DNA of 64,000 nucleotides from Enterobacter sp. JBIWA008 (GTDB taxonomy: Bacteria > Pseudomonadota > Gammaproteobacteria > Enterobacterales > Enterobacteriaceae), in contig NZ_CP074152.1 in the NCBI RefSeq assembly GCF_019968765.1, positions 9,532 through 73,531 on the forward strand, read 5' to 3'. The first letter of the stretch is position 1, and each line of letters begins with the position of its first letter. The translations under genes were made by a program, and so were the position numbers. The notes below the pieces were generated by a model. The model worked only from the letters and a program-made list of their open reading frames with translations. It had not been told where the DNA came from and searched no databases. This document shows, piece after piece, positions 1 through 8,219 of the stretch.

Positions 1-505
1 CCATTTTAGGTACCCATGTGTTATAGCTGGTTGTCTCCCAGAGAAAATGTAGAAGACCAAGAATAGAAACAGTGTCGCGTTTATTGTTCCGTGAAGCATC
101 ACCAGAACGCAGAGAACTATCTATGGGACTTGACGGACCGGTTACCTGCAACGGGTAATCAAGCTTAATATTGATTGTTCCATCCGGCTTCTCTTTCAAT
201 GCGTCCTGTGTATAACACCCCTGCGGCCCTTCAGGACTGAGGCTACTATAGAATCTGCAGTCCTCTCTGTGTTTTATACCCGTGAGTGGGAATCGAGCTA
301 AATGATGTTTCTCCACTCTGAGCCTCACAGAGAGTGGCAATTCTTTACCCGTACATAAGCAAGCGGCATATGAATTACAGTCTCGCGACTTTTTAAGAGC
401 CACCTGGAACGGTGTCGTATTCGATGAATCATCCTGCCTGTCGCCACCAAAATAAGCAGGCGCAGAGTTATCTCCAAAGTAGATTTTCAATGTGTACTGT
501 TTCAT
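1..505 (-). CDS. Hypothetical protein, N-terminal part (runs off the left edge; possibly DUF1173-like)
   Basis: An open frame reads leftward from an ATG at 505 to the window edge without a stop, giving about 168 residues. The start is supported by a GAGGAT ribosome binding site about 8 bases upstream. The protein begins MKQYTLKIYFGD and contains a Cys/His-containing stretch (KHREDCRFYS, residues about 82-91) and further cysteines near residues 43-51, which could be a small metal-binding region. Large plasmid proteins of the DUF1173 type start with a similar Cys/His-rich N-terminus, so that family is a guess, not an identification. It is divergent from parA and shares the repeat-rich intergenic region with it. 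Confidence 0.55.
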   Translation of the reverse strand, partial: MKQYTLKIYFGDNSAPAYFGGDRQDDSSNTTPFQVALKKSRDCNSYAACLCTGKELPLSVRLRVEKHHLARFPLTGIKHREDCRFYSSLSPEGPQGCYTQDALKEKPDGTINIKLDYPLQVTGPSSPIDSSLRSGDASRNNKRDTVSILGLLHFLWETTSYNTWVPKM

Positions 506-519
506 AAACTATCCTCGCG

Positions 520-711
520 CACTTAATCATGAAATCATTACATCATGCTTTCATTGTTTGATAATGTATTACTATCAGTCAGTTACGTAAATCACGCTAT
601 AATTATATCATTAAATCATGATTTCATCTTGTTAAGTTGTTCGATTTTGGGCAATATGAGAAGTGGGATGTATGTGTTTAATGAAATCATGATTTAATGA
701 AGGTGGTATAT
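520..711. promoter_or_regulatory. parA upstream region with ATGAAATC/AAATCATGATTT repeats (candidate operator/centromere)
   Basis: This AT-rich region between two divergent genes carries repeated copies of an ATGAAATC-like octamer, several arranged as the palindrome AAATCATGATTT (around 527-560, 607-628 and 680-697). The same motif recurs after the par genes at 1606-1800. Repeats flanking a ParA/small-DNA-binding-protein pair are typical of sites bound by the small partner for both autoregulation and partition; that role is inferred here. Confidence 0.6.
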
Positions 712-1338
712 ATGGGAAAGGTTATATCGATCGTTGGTCAGAAAGGCGGAGGTTCAAAAAGTACCAAAGCCAGAACACTTGCTGTTGGGTTTACTGAAGC
801 TGGATGGAAGACTCATCTGGCGGACATAGACACGAAGCAACAAACCTCTCTGAAGTGGACAGAACGACGCGAGAACAATGGTCTAAGCCAAATTGACTGC
901 GCTCTTTACCGCCGGGTAGATACAGCTGTCAAAATGAAAGATAGCTGCCATTTGCTTATCATCGATGGTCGTCCTGCAGCAGAGACAACATCACTGGATG
1001 TGGCTGATGAATCTGATCTCGTTATCATAACCACTGGGACCACAATTGATGATCTGGAACCCTCTCTGGAACTTGCCCGCGAATTGATTAAAAAGGGCAT
1101 TGAGAAAAGCAAAATCGTATTCATTGTCGCAAAGTCACCATCTCAGTCACAGGGCGAAAAAGCTCAGGAGACTATCAAGGCGTGGGGCTTCAAAGTTCTC
1201 AATACAATCATTCCATTCAAAACCAGTTACGGTGAGGCTCTGGATGCGGGGCGTGCCCTCCATGAAACTCCTTTCAAATCCTTAAACGAAACAGCAAAAC
1301 AAATGATCGAAGAAATTCATGATATCATTAATTCATGA
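712..1338 (+). CDS. parA: ParA family partition ATPase (type Ib)
   Basis: A Walker-type partition ATPase of about 208 residues that would position plasmid copies on the nucleoid with the downstream DNA-binding partner. The deviant Walker A motif KGGGSKST lies at residues about 11-18, and a hydrophobic strand followed by IIDGRPAAET forms the Walker A' region. The short length without an N-terminal DNA-binding domain fits the type Ib class. An in-frame ATG at 697 is possible, but 712 has a better ribosome binding site (GAAGGTGG about 5 bases upstream). The next gene starts 45 bases downstream and is probably co-transcribed. Repeats on both sides suggest autoregulation by the partner protein. 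Confidence 0.88.
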   Translation: MGKVISIVGQKGGGSKSTKARTLAVGFTEAGWKTHLADIDTKQQTSLKWTERRENNGLSQIDCALYRRVDTAVKMKDSCHLLIIDGRPAAETTSLDVADESDLVIITTGTTIDDLEPSLELARELIKKGIEKSKIVFIVAKSPSQSQGEKAQETIKAWGFKVLNTIIPFKTSYGEALDAGRALHETPFKSLNETAKQMIEEIHDIINS

Positions 1339-1382
1339 TAGCATGATTTAAAGATTTCATTATTTTGGATATGAGGAGTTCT

Positions 1383-1610
1383 ATGAAAGCCCCAGGAAAA
1401 TCAATAAAACTTGCGCCTCCTAAGGAGGATGAGCCAACTCTGGATGTTACCGGAAAGGGAGCTGCGCCGGATTCGTCGGTTAAACCTATCCAAATCAAAG
1501 TGCCGGTATCTAAGCATAAAGAGATGAAAGCTTACGCGGCAGAACAGGGAATATCGATGACAGATATGCTCCTTGCAGGATATGAAATGTATCGCAATAA
1601 AATGAAATGA
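1383..1610 (+). CDS. Small ribbon-helix-helix partition protein (ParG-like)
   Basis: A 75-residue basic protein directly after parA. The N-terminal 35 residues look flexible. The C-terminal half (IQIKVPVSKHKEMKAYAAEQ followed by GISMTDMLLAGYEMY) has the strand-helix-helix pattern of ribbon-helix-helix DNA-binding proteins that partner type Ib ParA proteins. The start at 1383 is chosen because GAGGAG sits 7 bases upstream; an ATG at 1365 is less well supported. It would bind the ATGAAATC repeats around the operon, acting as centromere-binding protein and repressor. Function comes from position and fold pattern. Confidence 0.75.
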   Translation: MKAPGKSIKLAPPKEDEPTLDVTGKGAAPDSSVKPIQIKVPVSKHKEMKAYAAEQGISMTDMLLAGYEMYRNKMK

Positions 1611-1628
1611 TGAAATCATGATTTCATT
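1606..1628. repeat. ATGAAATCATGATTTCAT palindrome after the par genes
   Basis: The palindrome overlaps the stop of the ribbon-helix-helix gene and matches the sites upstream of parA. It is a candidate binding site for the partition protein. Confidence 0.55.
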
Positions 1629-1660
1629 TCCAGGTTAACCACTCAGACCCCCGCCTTCAT

Positions 1661-1690
1661 GAAAGGATGAAATCATTATTTCATCCTTTC
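1661..1690. repeat. 30-bp perfect inverted repeat downstream of the par operon
   Basis: Arms GAAAGGATGAAAT and ATTTCATCCTTTC (13 bp each) are separated by 4 bp. It contains the ATGAAATC motif, so it may be a protein-binding site as well as an RNA hairpin ending the par transcript. No T-run follows directly. Confidence 0.55.
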
Positions 1691-1752
1691 ATCTAAGTAT
1701 ATGCACTCTAATCGCCTGTCACCTCGCTTACTAAAAAGTACAAAGCAACTTA

Positions 1753-1804
1753 ATGATTGCATGAAAGCATGAAAGCATGAAAGCATGACTTCATGCTTTT
1801 TTTT
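1753..1804. repeat. Tandem 8-bp repeats ATGAAAGC ending in a T-rich hairpin
   Basis: Three contiguous copies of ATGAAAGC (1761, 1769, 1777) follow ATGATTGC and end in the inverted repeat AAAGCATGA/TCATGCTTT with a run of eight or more T. The tandem octamers look like a compact centromere. The terminal hairpin plus T-run also looks like a rho-independent terminator for rightward transcripts. Confidence 0.6.
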
Positions 1805-1920
1805 AATGGCTGCTACAGATTTTCTTATCTAGTCATATCTCTTTGCCGCACAGCTGGGACTCAAGATTAATCTTTGCAGACTCCGGCCGCAGATCATTCA
1901 GCCATAGAATCGGTGTTCTA

Positions 1921-2365
1921 TGGGAAACAGGTCAACTTTGTAGCCCCCCGGAATATGGGAAACAGGTCAACTACACAGACATCCCGGAATATGGGAAACA
2001 GGTCAACTTTGCGGACGGCCCGTAATGTGGGAAACAGGTCAACTTCGCAGACGGCCCGGACTGTGGGAAGCAGGTCAACTTCGCAGACGGCCCGGACTGT
2101 GGGAAACACATCAACTTCGCAGGCGGCACGAACTGTGGGAAACAGGTCAACTTCGCAGATGGCCCGCATTGTGGGAAACAGGTCAACTTCGCAGACGGCC
2201 CGGACTGTGGGAAACACATCAACTTCGCAGACGGCACGAACCGTGGGAAACAGGTCAACTTAATAACTGGCCGGGACTGTGGGAAAGAAGTCAACTTAGA
2301 GGGCAGCCCGAACAGTGGGAAACAGGTCAAGTTCGGCATGTAATGTGGGAAATACAGCAAGTTTA
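1921..2365. repeat. Replication iterons: 13 copies at 36-bp spacing
   Basis: The core TGGGAAACAGGTCAACTT recurs at 1921, 1956, 1992, 2028, 2064, 2100, 2136, 2172, 2208, 2244, 2280, 2316 and 2346. Spacing is exactly 36 bp from 1956 to 2316. Copies at 2100 and 2208 carry CACATC instead of CAGGTC, and the last copies are degenerate. An inverted copy lies upstream of rep at 3270-3286. Iterons bind the Rep protein to start and limit replication. Open frames through this stretch only reflect the 36-bp (12-codon) period and are not genes. Confidence 0.92.
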
Positions 2366-2420
2366 GTATCCCCCCAAAAGTAATAAACAGTCCAAGGGGG
2401 GATATAGGATAAATTTCAGA

Positions 2421-3143
2421 TTATTGTTTTTTATCAAGAAAATTAAACAGTAAGCGACCATCTTCTTCGGTTGTATAACTTACCTTTAAGGGCGTCTTCT
2501 CATTAATTTTCTTCAGCGCAGGTTCCAGGAAGGTACGTTTCATTTCCGCAATATTGTTCTTCTGCGAGGTTGGAAGCATAAACCTTTCACATAACCAGTC
2601 ATGTGTGGTGATCCAGACACCAGTGCTCCGGAACTGACACAGGCTTTCATAAAGCCGGATGACACGAACACTATTGAGCTGGCCGCAGTCATAGAGAGAA
2701 TAGGTTGTGAACTGGGAGGTTAAGCCAACAAGGAATGGCATGACCTTGTAGTTAAACTCAATCTGCCAGGAACCCCGGCCTCTCTTCATTCCTGCTTCAG
2801 CAAGCCAAGGACGTTTAACTTCTTCAAACTCACCTTCTTTTGGATAGAAGGTAACCGTTGATTCGCCCAAAGCATTTACCCCAGCCTTTACATCACGACT
2901 GGCGACAGACGTAGCGACATTGAAGTATTTGACGTAATCGGAAACGCTAATTTTGAAGAGAGGTAATACGTCAGAATCATCATCCTGACTGTCGTTGAAA
3001 TAGGCCTGCATAAGGCATAACCACAGCACACGTTTTGCCTGAAGAGGCAAGTAATATGCGGCTTCGGTCAATTCGTTAGATTGCTTTATACTGGCGCGTT
3101 TTTTAAACGTTTTAGTAGCTGGCAAGAGTGCTTGAGTATCCAT
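2421..3143 (-). CDS. Plasmid replication initiator protein (Rep_3/RepB superfamily)
   Basis: A protein of about 240 residues that would bind the iterons and open the origin. It has the two-winged-helix layout of iteron initiators: an N-terminal domain with LTEAAYYLPLQAKRVLWLC (about residues 25-43) and a C-terminal winged helix with LNSVRVIRLYESLCQF (about 160-175). I start it at 3143 (MDTQALLPATK), because the upstream extension to 3203 looks like leader sequence; the ribosome binding site is weak. It reads away from the DnaA boxes and toward the iterons. An inverted iteron in its promoter region implies autorepression. The arrangement resembles IncR-type replicons, which is an inference. 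Confidence 0.87.
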   Translation of the reverse strand: MDTQALLPATKTFKKRASIKQSNELTEAAYYLPLQAKRVLWLCLMQAYFNDSQDDDSDVLPLFKISVSDYVKYFNVATSVASRDVKAGVNALGESTVTFYPKEGEFEEVKRPWLAEAGMKRGRGSWQIEFNYKVMPFLVGLTSQFTTYSLYDCGQLNSVRVIRLYESLCQFRSTGVWITTHDWLCERFMLPTSQKNNIAEMKRTFLEPALKKINEKTPLKVSYTTEEDGRLLFNFLDKKQ

Positions 3144-3203
3144 TCCAAGGCCTATGGGTAAATTATTATTCACCCATAATGACAGTGAAAACAGAAATTG
3201 CAA

Positions 3204-3500
3204 GCTATCACGTTACTTATCCACCGGGAAAATATGCAATTTATCCACAAGTGGATAATTGAGATCTAAACTTGACCTGTTTCCCATAGCTTGTTGATGC
3301 ATATCCCATAGCTTGTTGCTATGGAACCCACAGATACGTGATTAATTACCCATAATATGTTAACCAGTTGCCCATAATGAACTCCTCTCAGGGCGCGCTG
3401 CATGCGGCTTTCAGGCTCCCTAAAAGGAGTAAAATAAAGAAAAAAGAATTAAAAAAGACTTTATAAAAATATGTCCGTGGATAAGTGGATAAACCTGAAA
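3204..3500. promoter_or_regulatory. Origin/rep promoter region: DnaA boxes, inverted iteron, AT-rich stretch
   Basis: TTATCCACA at 3241-3249 is a consensus DnaA box and faces AGTGGATAA at 3250-3258. Further boxes are at 3217-3225 and, in tandem, 3476-3484 and 3484-3492. An inverted iteron lies at 3270-3286, and TCCCATAGCTTGTTG is directly repeated at 3282 and 3304. An A-rich stretch at 3420-3475 could be the unwinding element. Together these look like the working origin and the autoregulated rep promoter. Confidence 0.75.
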
Positions 3501-3633
3501 GAGCGAACCATTAGACTCCGAGCGTAAGCAGAACTTGTCCGTGCAGTTCCCTGGTGCTTCCTCGCTCACTCGCGGGCTTCGCCCTGTCGTTCGGCTGCGG
3601 CGAGCACTACTGGCTCTCTCTGAAAGGCGTAAT

Positions 3634-4905
3634 TTAACCGATCCTCGCTATGGGGATATCTTTCCAGCGGGTAGTGTACGCAGGGGAGAGCATATCGCGT
3701 TTCATTTGCCATGCAGGCGCAATCCCTCGTCCTGCAAACCAGACCTGTCCCAGACCGGAATGATTAATGCCATCGAGAACCTTCATCAGCTCAGCGCTGT
3801 GAGGACGTGGCGGACGTTCGTCGAACAGCTGCAGCTTCGAAACGCCGGAGCCGGTGAAGTCATTCAGCATTACACCGGCTTTGGCATACCGGTGCCCATC
3901 CTTCCAGATACGCTCCAGAGCCGTTGTGGCGGCCGCAATAATGTCCCGGGTATCCTGAGTGGGAGTAAGCAGTTTCTCCGTGGCCACGTTGCCGTAGTAA
4001 GGCTCTTTAACGGCGAACGGGGACGTTTTGATGAAAACGGAAATATGCCGGCAGTACTGGCGCTCTTTCCGCAGCTTTTCAGAGGCCCGCTCTGCGTACT
4101 GACAGACAGCCTGGCGGAGCGAATCGTATTCAGTGACTTTCTCGCCAAAACTGCGGCTGCAGACAATCTGTTGTTTCGTAGGCGGGGCTTCCTCAAGCGA
4201 CATGCAGCTTTCCCCGTTCAGTTCGCGCACCGTTCGCTCGAGAACGACGGAGAAATTTTTCCGGATGAAGGCCGGGTTCGTCAGGGCCAGATCTAGCGCG
4301 GTCCTGATGCCAAGAAGATTGAGCTTGCGTGCAATACGGTTTCCCACGCCCCAGATCTCTTCGACCGGCTGTAGTGAAAGCAGTTTCCGCGTTCGCTGAG
4401 GATTCCCCCTGGTCAGGGCGAGCACGCCACGAAACTGTTTCCACTCCTTTGAGGCCCACTGGGCTGATTTTGCCAGGGGTTTGGTCGGACCGGCACCCAC
4501 GCCGATGGTCAGACGGGTACAGTCATACACGTGCTGGCGCAGCTGCCGGCCAAAGTCCTCCAGGTCCATGCAGTGCTCAACGCCGGTCAGGTCGAGGAAC
4601 ATCTCGTCAATCGAATACTGTTCCACCCTGGGGGCCAGCTCCTCCAGGCAGTTCATGACGCGCGCTGACATCGAGGCATAAAGTTCATAGTTGCTTGAAA
4701 ACGCGTATATTTTTTCCGGGTACTTTTCGTTTTTCATCTGAAACCACGGCGTGCCCATTTTGATCCAGGGCTTTGCCTCGGCACTTCTTGCGATGACGCA
4801 GCCATCGTTATTACTGAGCACCACAACCGGCTTTCCTTTCAAATCAGGGCGGAAAACACGTTCGCAGCTGGCATAAAAGCTGTTCACATCGGCCAGGGCA
4901 AACAT
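3634..4905 (-). CDS. umuC: DNA polymerase V catalytic subunit UmuC (Y-family)
   Basis: A Y-family translesion polymerase of 423 residues, about full UmuC length. Catalytic carboxylates are visible in [18 protein letters not shown] (residues 1-18, Asp6) and [12 protein letters not shown] (near residue 100). The thumb and little-finger regions are complete to the C-terminus. With processed UmuD it forms the error-prone polymerase made in the SOS response. The start codon overlaps the umuD stop (TGATG), so the two are translationally coupled. Plasmid copies usually raise mutability and UV survival. Confidence 0.95.
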   Translation of the reverse strand: MFALADVNSFYASCERVFRPDLKGKPVVVLSNNDGCVIARSAEAKPWIKMGTPWFQMKNEKYPEKIYAFSSNYELYASMSARVMNCLEELAPRVEQYSIDEMFLDLTGVEHCMDLEDFGRQLRQHVYDCTRLTIGVGAGPTKPLAKSAQWASKEWKQFRGVLALTRGNPQRTRKLLSLQPVEEIWGVGNRIARKLNLLGIRTALDLALTNPAFIRKNFSVVLERTVRELNGESCMSLEEAPPTKQQIVCSRSFGEKVTEYDSLRQAVCQYAERASEKLRKERQYCRHISVFIKTSPFAVKEPYYGNVATEKLLTPTQDTRDIIAAATTALERIWKDGHRYAKAGVMLNDFTGSGVSKLQLFDERPPRPHSAELMKVLDGINHSGLGQVWFAGRGIAPAWQMKRDMLSPAYTTRWKDIPIARIG

Positions 4906-5336
4906 CAGTACATCTCCCTCGGGCGGTGGATGATGTGCGTGACGACGCCAAAGATATCCAGATCGTCCGGGTCGGGATAAATCGGCGACCAGGCGGCGTT
5001 CATTGGCTGCAGCGTCAGTCGTGGCGTCAGCAGAAGCCGTTTAACCGTAAACTCCCCCTGCACGCTGGCCACAACAATATCGCCGTGCCGGGGCTTCTCT
5101 GCACTGTCCACAACCAGCAGATCGCCATTGTAAAGGCTGCCGTCGGACATGCTGTCACCGCTGGCACGGAGATAGTAAGTCGCGCTCGGGTGCCGTATGC
5201 AGTAATCATGGAGATCCAGGTCGGACTCGACATAGTCAGCGGCAGGGCTGGGAAAACCGCAGCTGGCCAGGTCTGCAAACAACGGATGGGCCTGTGGCGG
5301 GAGTGCTTTCCCGGTGCTGAAAAGCTGCAGTTTCAT
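4905..5336 (-). CDS. umuD: UmuD-type SOS mutagenesis protein (S24 peptidase family)
   Basis: A 143-residue S24 self-cleaving protein. The RecA-stimulated cleavage site is the Cys-Gly bond in [11 protein letters not shown] (near residues 26-36). The serine nucleophile is in [17 protein letters not shown] (near residue 60) and the lysine in EFTVKRLLL (near residue 97). The cleaved form activates UmuC. It is the first gene of the operon, with a LexA box 21 bases upstream of the start and an AGGAGGAAAG ribosome binding site. Confidence 0.95.
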   Translation of the reverse strand: MKLQLFSTGKALPPQAHPLFADLASCGFPSPAADYVESDLDLHDYCIRHPSATYYLRASGDSMSDGSLYNGDLLVVDSAEKPRHGDIVVASVQGEFTVKRLLLTPRLTLQPMNAAWSPIYPDPDDLDIFGVVTHIIHRPREMY

Positions 5337-5356
5337 CTTTCCTCCTGACGTCTAAA

Positions 5357-5380
5357 TATACTGGTTATGCATACAGTATA
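5357..5380 (-). promoter_or_regulatory. LexA (SOS) box of umuDC
   Basis: CTGGTTATGCATACAG at 5361-5376 is a perfect CTG-N10-CAG LexA site, extended symmetrically by TATA on the left and TATA on the right. It lies just upstream of umuD and should repress umuDC until DNA damage. Confidence 0.92.
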
Positions 5381-5427
5381 TTTAACAGCGCGAGGATAAT
5401 CCAGATCACCAGCTTCATGAACAGGGT

Positions 5428-5494
5428 GAGTAACCTAAGTTACTCAAAATGCTATTTATTCTCATTGTGAGATATTTAAATTACTCACAATGAG
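5428..5494. repeat. Inverted repeats upstream of parM (candidate parC/operator)
   Basis: GAGTAAC (5428-5434) pairs with GTTACTC (5439-5445). CTCATTGTGAG (5461-5471) pairs perfectly with CTCACAATGAG (5484-5494). The shared TTACTC/CTCA elements just before a ParM gene suggest the centromere and autoregulatory site of the ParM system. Confidence 0.55.
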
Positions 5495-5564
5495 AAATAA
5501 GGCTTTTGTTTTGCCATTTTGCTCTTATAATATGTATCAAATTGAGTTTAATTAACGGAGCATA

Positions 5565-6539
5565 ATGATGAATATTTACTGCGATGATGGTTCAACTAAT
5601 GTTAAGCTGGCATGGTTTGAAGGAAACGAGCTGCAGACCCGGGTTTCAGCTAACTCCTTCCGGCATGGCTGGAAAGTGGCGGAATTCAGTGCCGCAACGT
5701 TCAACTATCAGGTGGGCACGCTGAAATACACCTGGGACAGCGTCAGCCGGGATGCCATCCCGACGACAAACGTGGAATACCAGTACGGTGATCTCAACCT
5801 GCTGGCCGTGCATCATGCCCTGCTGAACAGCGGACTTGAGCCGCAGCCGGTGAGCCTGACCGTGACGCTGCCCCTGAGCGAGTATTATGACGGGGACTGC
5901 CAGCGGAACGAGGAGAACATCCGACGCAAACGGGAAAACCTGATGCGTGAGCTGGTTCTGAATAAGGGCAGGGCATTTACCGTAACGGACGTGAAGGTGA
6001 TGCCGGAATCACTGCCGGCGGCGTTCTCCCGTCTCGCCGAGCTGAAGCCCGGACCCGCTGAGACCACACTGATTATCGATCTCGGCGGAACCACGCTCGA
6101 TGCCGGCGTGATTGTCGGACAGTTTGATGATATCAGTGCGGTACACGGCAATCCGTCTGTCGGCGTGTCACAGGTCACCCGCGCAGCTGCAGGCGCGCTG
6201 CGGGCTGCAGACAGCGAAACCAGCGCGCTTATTGCTGACACGGTCATCCGCAACCGCAATGATCGTCAGTATCTGCAGCGAGTGATCAACGATGCCGGAA
6301 AAATTGACGATGTTCTGAACAAAATTACAGAGGCAATCACTTCCCTGGGCGCGCGTGTCACCAGTGAGCTGACGGCCTTCAGGAACGTTAACCGGGTATT
6401 CCTGGTCGGGGGAGGGGCATCCCTCATTGAAGAGGCTATCCGTCAGGCCTGGCCTCTGGCTCCTGACCGTATCGAGGTTATAGGCGATCCGCAGCTGGCG
6501 CTGGCCAGAGAGATTGCCCTTTACAATAAAGAGGACTAA
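5565..6539 (+). CDS. parM: ParM/StbA actin-like plasmid segregation protein
   Basis: A 324-residue actin-fold ATPase that polymerises to push plasmid copies apart. Recognisable features are the phosphate-1 loop DDGSTNVKLAW (residues 5-15), AVHHALLNSGL (near 82), VMPESLPAAF (near 145), the phosphate-2 loop LIIDLGGTTLDAG (near 167) and the adenosine-binding VFLVGGGASLIEEA (near 284). Length and motif order match R1 ParM. GGAG at 5557-5560 could serve ATG 5565 or ATG 5568. It leads an operon with the next two genes at gaps of 2-3 bases. This is a second partition system besides ParA. Confidence 0.93.
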   Translation: MMNIYCDDGSTNVKLAWFEGNELQTRVSANSFRHGWKVAEFSAATFNYQVGTLKYTWDSVSRDAIPTTNVEYQYGDLNLLAVHHALLNSGLEPQPVSLTVTLPLSEYYDGDCQRNEENIRRKRENLMRELVLNKGRAFTVTDVKVMPESLPAAFSRLAELKPGPAETTLIIDLGGTTLDAGVIVGQFDDISAVHGNPSVGVSQVTRAAAGALRAADSETSALIADTVIRNRNDRQYLQRVINDAGKIDDVLNKITEAITSLGARVTSELTAFRNVNRVFLVGGGASLIEEAIRQAWPLAPDRIEVIGDPQLALAREIALYNKED

Positions 6540-6541
6540 AC

Positions 6542-7204
6542 GTGCCGGACGGCCAGTATTCTTTCTATCTTCACAGCGACGATCGCACCGACATCGCGGC
6601 GATGGCGACCATCAGCACCATCTCACAGCCCCTGCGCGGTGACTTCATCCGGACCGCCGCCACCGCCGGGGCGGTGATGTACCAGACGGATGCCCGTTTA
6701 CCGGCGCTGATCCCGGTGTTCTTTGACGGGCATCTGAGCGCCATCCGGCTTTGTGCCGTGATGGCCCTGGTCTCCGGCACCTGGTCTTCACTCTCAGGAC
6801 TTCCTGATGAGCCTGATGGTGGCGTGGCGGCTCTGGCCATGTCACCGGAGACGGAATACCAGCGCCGGCGTTACACCCTGACGCTTCAGGATGACCGGAG
6901 CAGTGAACGGGTTGAGCGTGTGCTGACGGGCGTGTCATCCCGCCTGCGCGGAGAGCTGCTGAGAAACCTGATTATCACCGGTCTGGCCCTGCATACGACC
7001 GCACCGGAGCTGCCGCGTCTGCTGGCCAGCATGCCGGTACCGCCCGGCACGGTCAGCGAGCTGCAGGTTCTGGTTCAGCAGATGGCCGGTACGGCTGACG
7101 TGAGTATGGCTGCAGTGCCGGAGAAACCAACAGAGCCTGCCGCACCGGTATCCGGTGAAGCGACCAGGATAAAGAAAAATATGCAACGGGCGTTCGGAGA
7201 CTAA
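6542..7204 (+). CDS. stbB: StbB-like plasmid stability protein (ParM partner)
   Basis: A 220-residue protein starting at a GTG two bases after the parM stop, with GAGGA 7 bases upstream. The N-terminal half is likely globular, a Pro/Ala-rich linker occupies about residues 185-205, and the basic tail RIKKNMQRAFGD is typical of plasmid-stability StbB-type proteins. By position it should be the DNA-binding adaptor linking the centromere to ParM filaments. Residue-level similarity to R1 ParR is not obvious, so the assignment rests on operon context and the C-terminal motif. Confidence 0.7.
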   Translation: MPDGQYSFYLHSDDRTDIAAMATISTISQPLRGDFIRTAATAGAVMYQTDARLPALIPVFFDGHLSAIRLCAVMALVSGTWSSLSGLPDEPDGGVAALAMSPETEYQRRRYTLTLQDDRSSERVERVLTGVSSRLRGELLRNLIITGLALHTTAPELPRLLASMPVPPGTVSELQVLVQQMAGTADVSMAAVPEKPTEPAAPVSGEATRIKKNMQRAFGD

Positions 7205-7207
7205 AAC

Positions 7208-7471
7208 ATGTCAGTGATTAAACAGAAGGCAGAGCAGTGCATTCATAACTTTCTGCGTGCCCGGAACGTGCCTGAATCTCAGTGGCCGGATCTGGTCAAA
7301 AAGACCGGCAGGGGAATGATACTGGCAGGCGTGGCCGTTGTGGTTCCCGGCGTTCTGGTTGATAACATCTCCCTGCCGGTGACAATTGCGATGCAGGTCT
7401 GCTACGCCTCACTGATCGGCCTCGGGGTTCTCCTGGCGTTTGACGATAAAAAGCCGAAGAACCGATCCTGA
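7208..7471 (+). CDS. Small membrane protein in the parM operon
   Basis: An 87-residue protein starting 3 bases after stbB. It has two hydrophobic segments (about residues 37-52 and 56-77) flanked by charged ends, with a basic tail KKPKNRS, suggesting a two-helix inner-membrane protein. I do not recognise a family. Tight spacing suggests co-expression with the ParM system, but a partition role is not shown. Confidence 0.65.
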   Translation: MSVIKQKAEQCIHNFLRARNVPESQWPDLVKKTGRGMILAGVAVVVPGVLVDNISLPVTIAMQVCYASLIGLGVLLAFDDKKPKNRS

Positions 7472-7613
7472 CAGGAACATCATTCAGAATGGTAACCAGA
7501 CAGCCCGGGAGGGACTGATGCAAAAGGTTAAGAGAGCGGGGGGGACGCTAGGGGAGGCCAGCAAGCTGTTGAACTGTCAGGAAAAAATGAGATGAACACA
7601 ATGAGGAGGACAA

Positions 7614-7985
7614 ATGAAGTGTAATACTGCAATTTTGTTTGTGGCGCTCACACTGGCAATACCCGGTGCGGTGAATGCCGGAGGTTCATATCTGGTTCTT
7701 AACCAGCAAAAGCAAAAGGAACGTGAAGACCAGTTCGAAGCCGTGGAACGTAATGCTTTGGCTCAGCCAGATGCATGGAAAGCATATCTACAGGTGTCTG
7801 ACGCAGTGCCTGCTGATGCCCCCATCATGCTGCAAAACCGCTACCGCAGCCTCGCCATTTCACTGGCACTGAAGGCTGCAATGGCCTGTTCCCCAGACGC
7901 TCTCAAGCTCCTCGGGCGTAACGACGTGATAGAGTTTCGCGTACTCCGATCATCGTTAGTCTCAGCCTGCAAAACAGCTAAATAA
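7614..7985 (+). CDS. Small exported protein of unknown function
   Basis: A 123-residue protein with a clear signal peptide (MKCNTAILFVALTLAIPGAVNA, cleavage after residue 22). The start has GAGGA about 6 bases upstream. The mature part is rich in Gln, Ala and charged residues, with two cysteines far apart (residues about 94 and 119) that could form a disulfide in the periplasm. No family recognised. A gap of about 140 bases from the parM operon suggests its own promoter. Confidence 0.65.
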   Translation: MKCNTAILFVALTLAIPGAVNAGGSYLVLNQQKQKEREDQFEAVERNALAQPDAWKAYLQVSDAVPADAPIMLQNRYRSLAISLALKAAMACSPDALKLLGRNDVIEFRVLRSSLVSACKTAK

Positions 7986-8063
7986 GTTTCGTGCCAGCTG
8001 CCCACTTCCAGATTCCAATCTTCGGCTGGCATTCTCTCAATCCTGTAAGGGGCGCTGAAAAAA

Positions 8064-8090
8064 AGGACACCATCCGGGGAGGGGTGTCCT
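8064..8090. terminator. Hairpin AGGACACC...GGTGTCCT
   Basis: An 8-bp perfect stem encloses an 11-base loop. A run of A precedes it on the + strand, so it resembles a rho-independent terminator for leftward transcription. No T-run follows on the + strand. Confidence 0.4.
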
Positions 8091-8191
8091 GAAGCCATGC
8101 AATTCGTTACAGGTGAAAACCCTTAAGATGTTTTCAGCGCTGATAATCACACAATCACTTCACACTTTCACCTGCCATATATCCGACTCAA

Positions 8192-8219
8192 AAAAAAGAC
8201 GTCTCCGGTCGGGGACGTC
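8192..8219. terminator. Hairpin GACGTCTCCG...CGGGGACGTC after an A-run
   Basis: Strong GC stem GACGTC/GACGTC with inner CCG/CGG pairs at 8198-8219, preceded by eight A. As with the hairpin at 8064-8090, the geometry favours termination of leftward transcripts that would otherwise enter 7614-7985 antisense. Confidence 0.4.

Noticed and set aside
1921..2365. CRISPR-like repeat array
   Set aside because: Repeat and spacer are equally conserved, the period is a constant 36 bp, there are no cas genes, and it lies beside a rep gene: these are iterons.
1843..2366. Overlapping open frames through the iterons on both strands
   Set aside because: The 36-bp iteron period keeps frames open; the products are simple 12-residue repeats.
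3535..4399. Long + strand frames opposite umuC
   Set aside because: Antisense shadows of a clearly recognisable umuC gene.
4926..5348. 140-codon + strand frame opposite umuD
   Set aside because: Antisense shadow of umuD, whose catalytic and cleavage motifs are clear.
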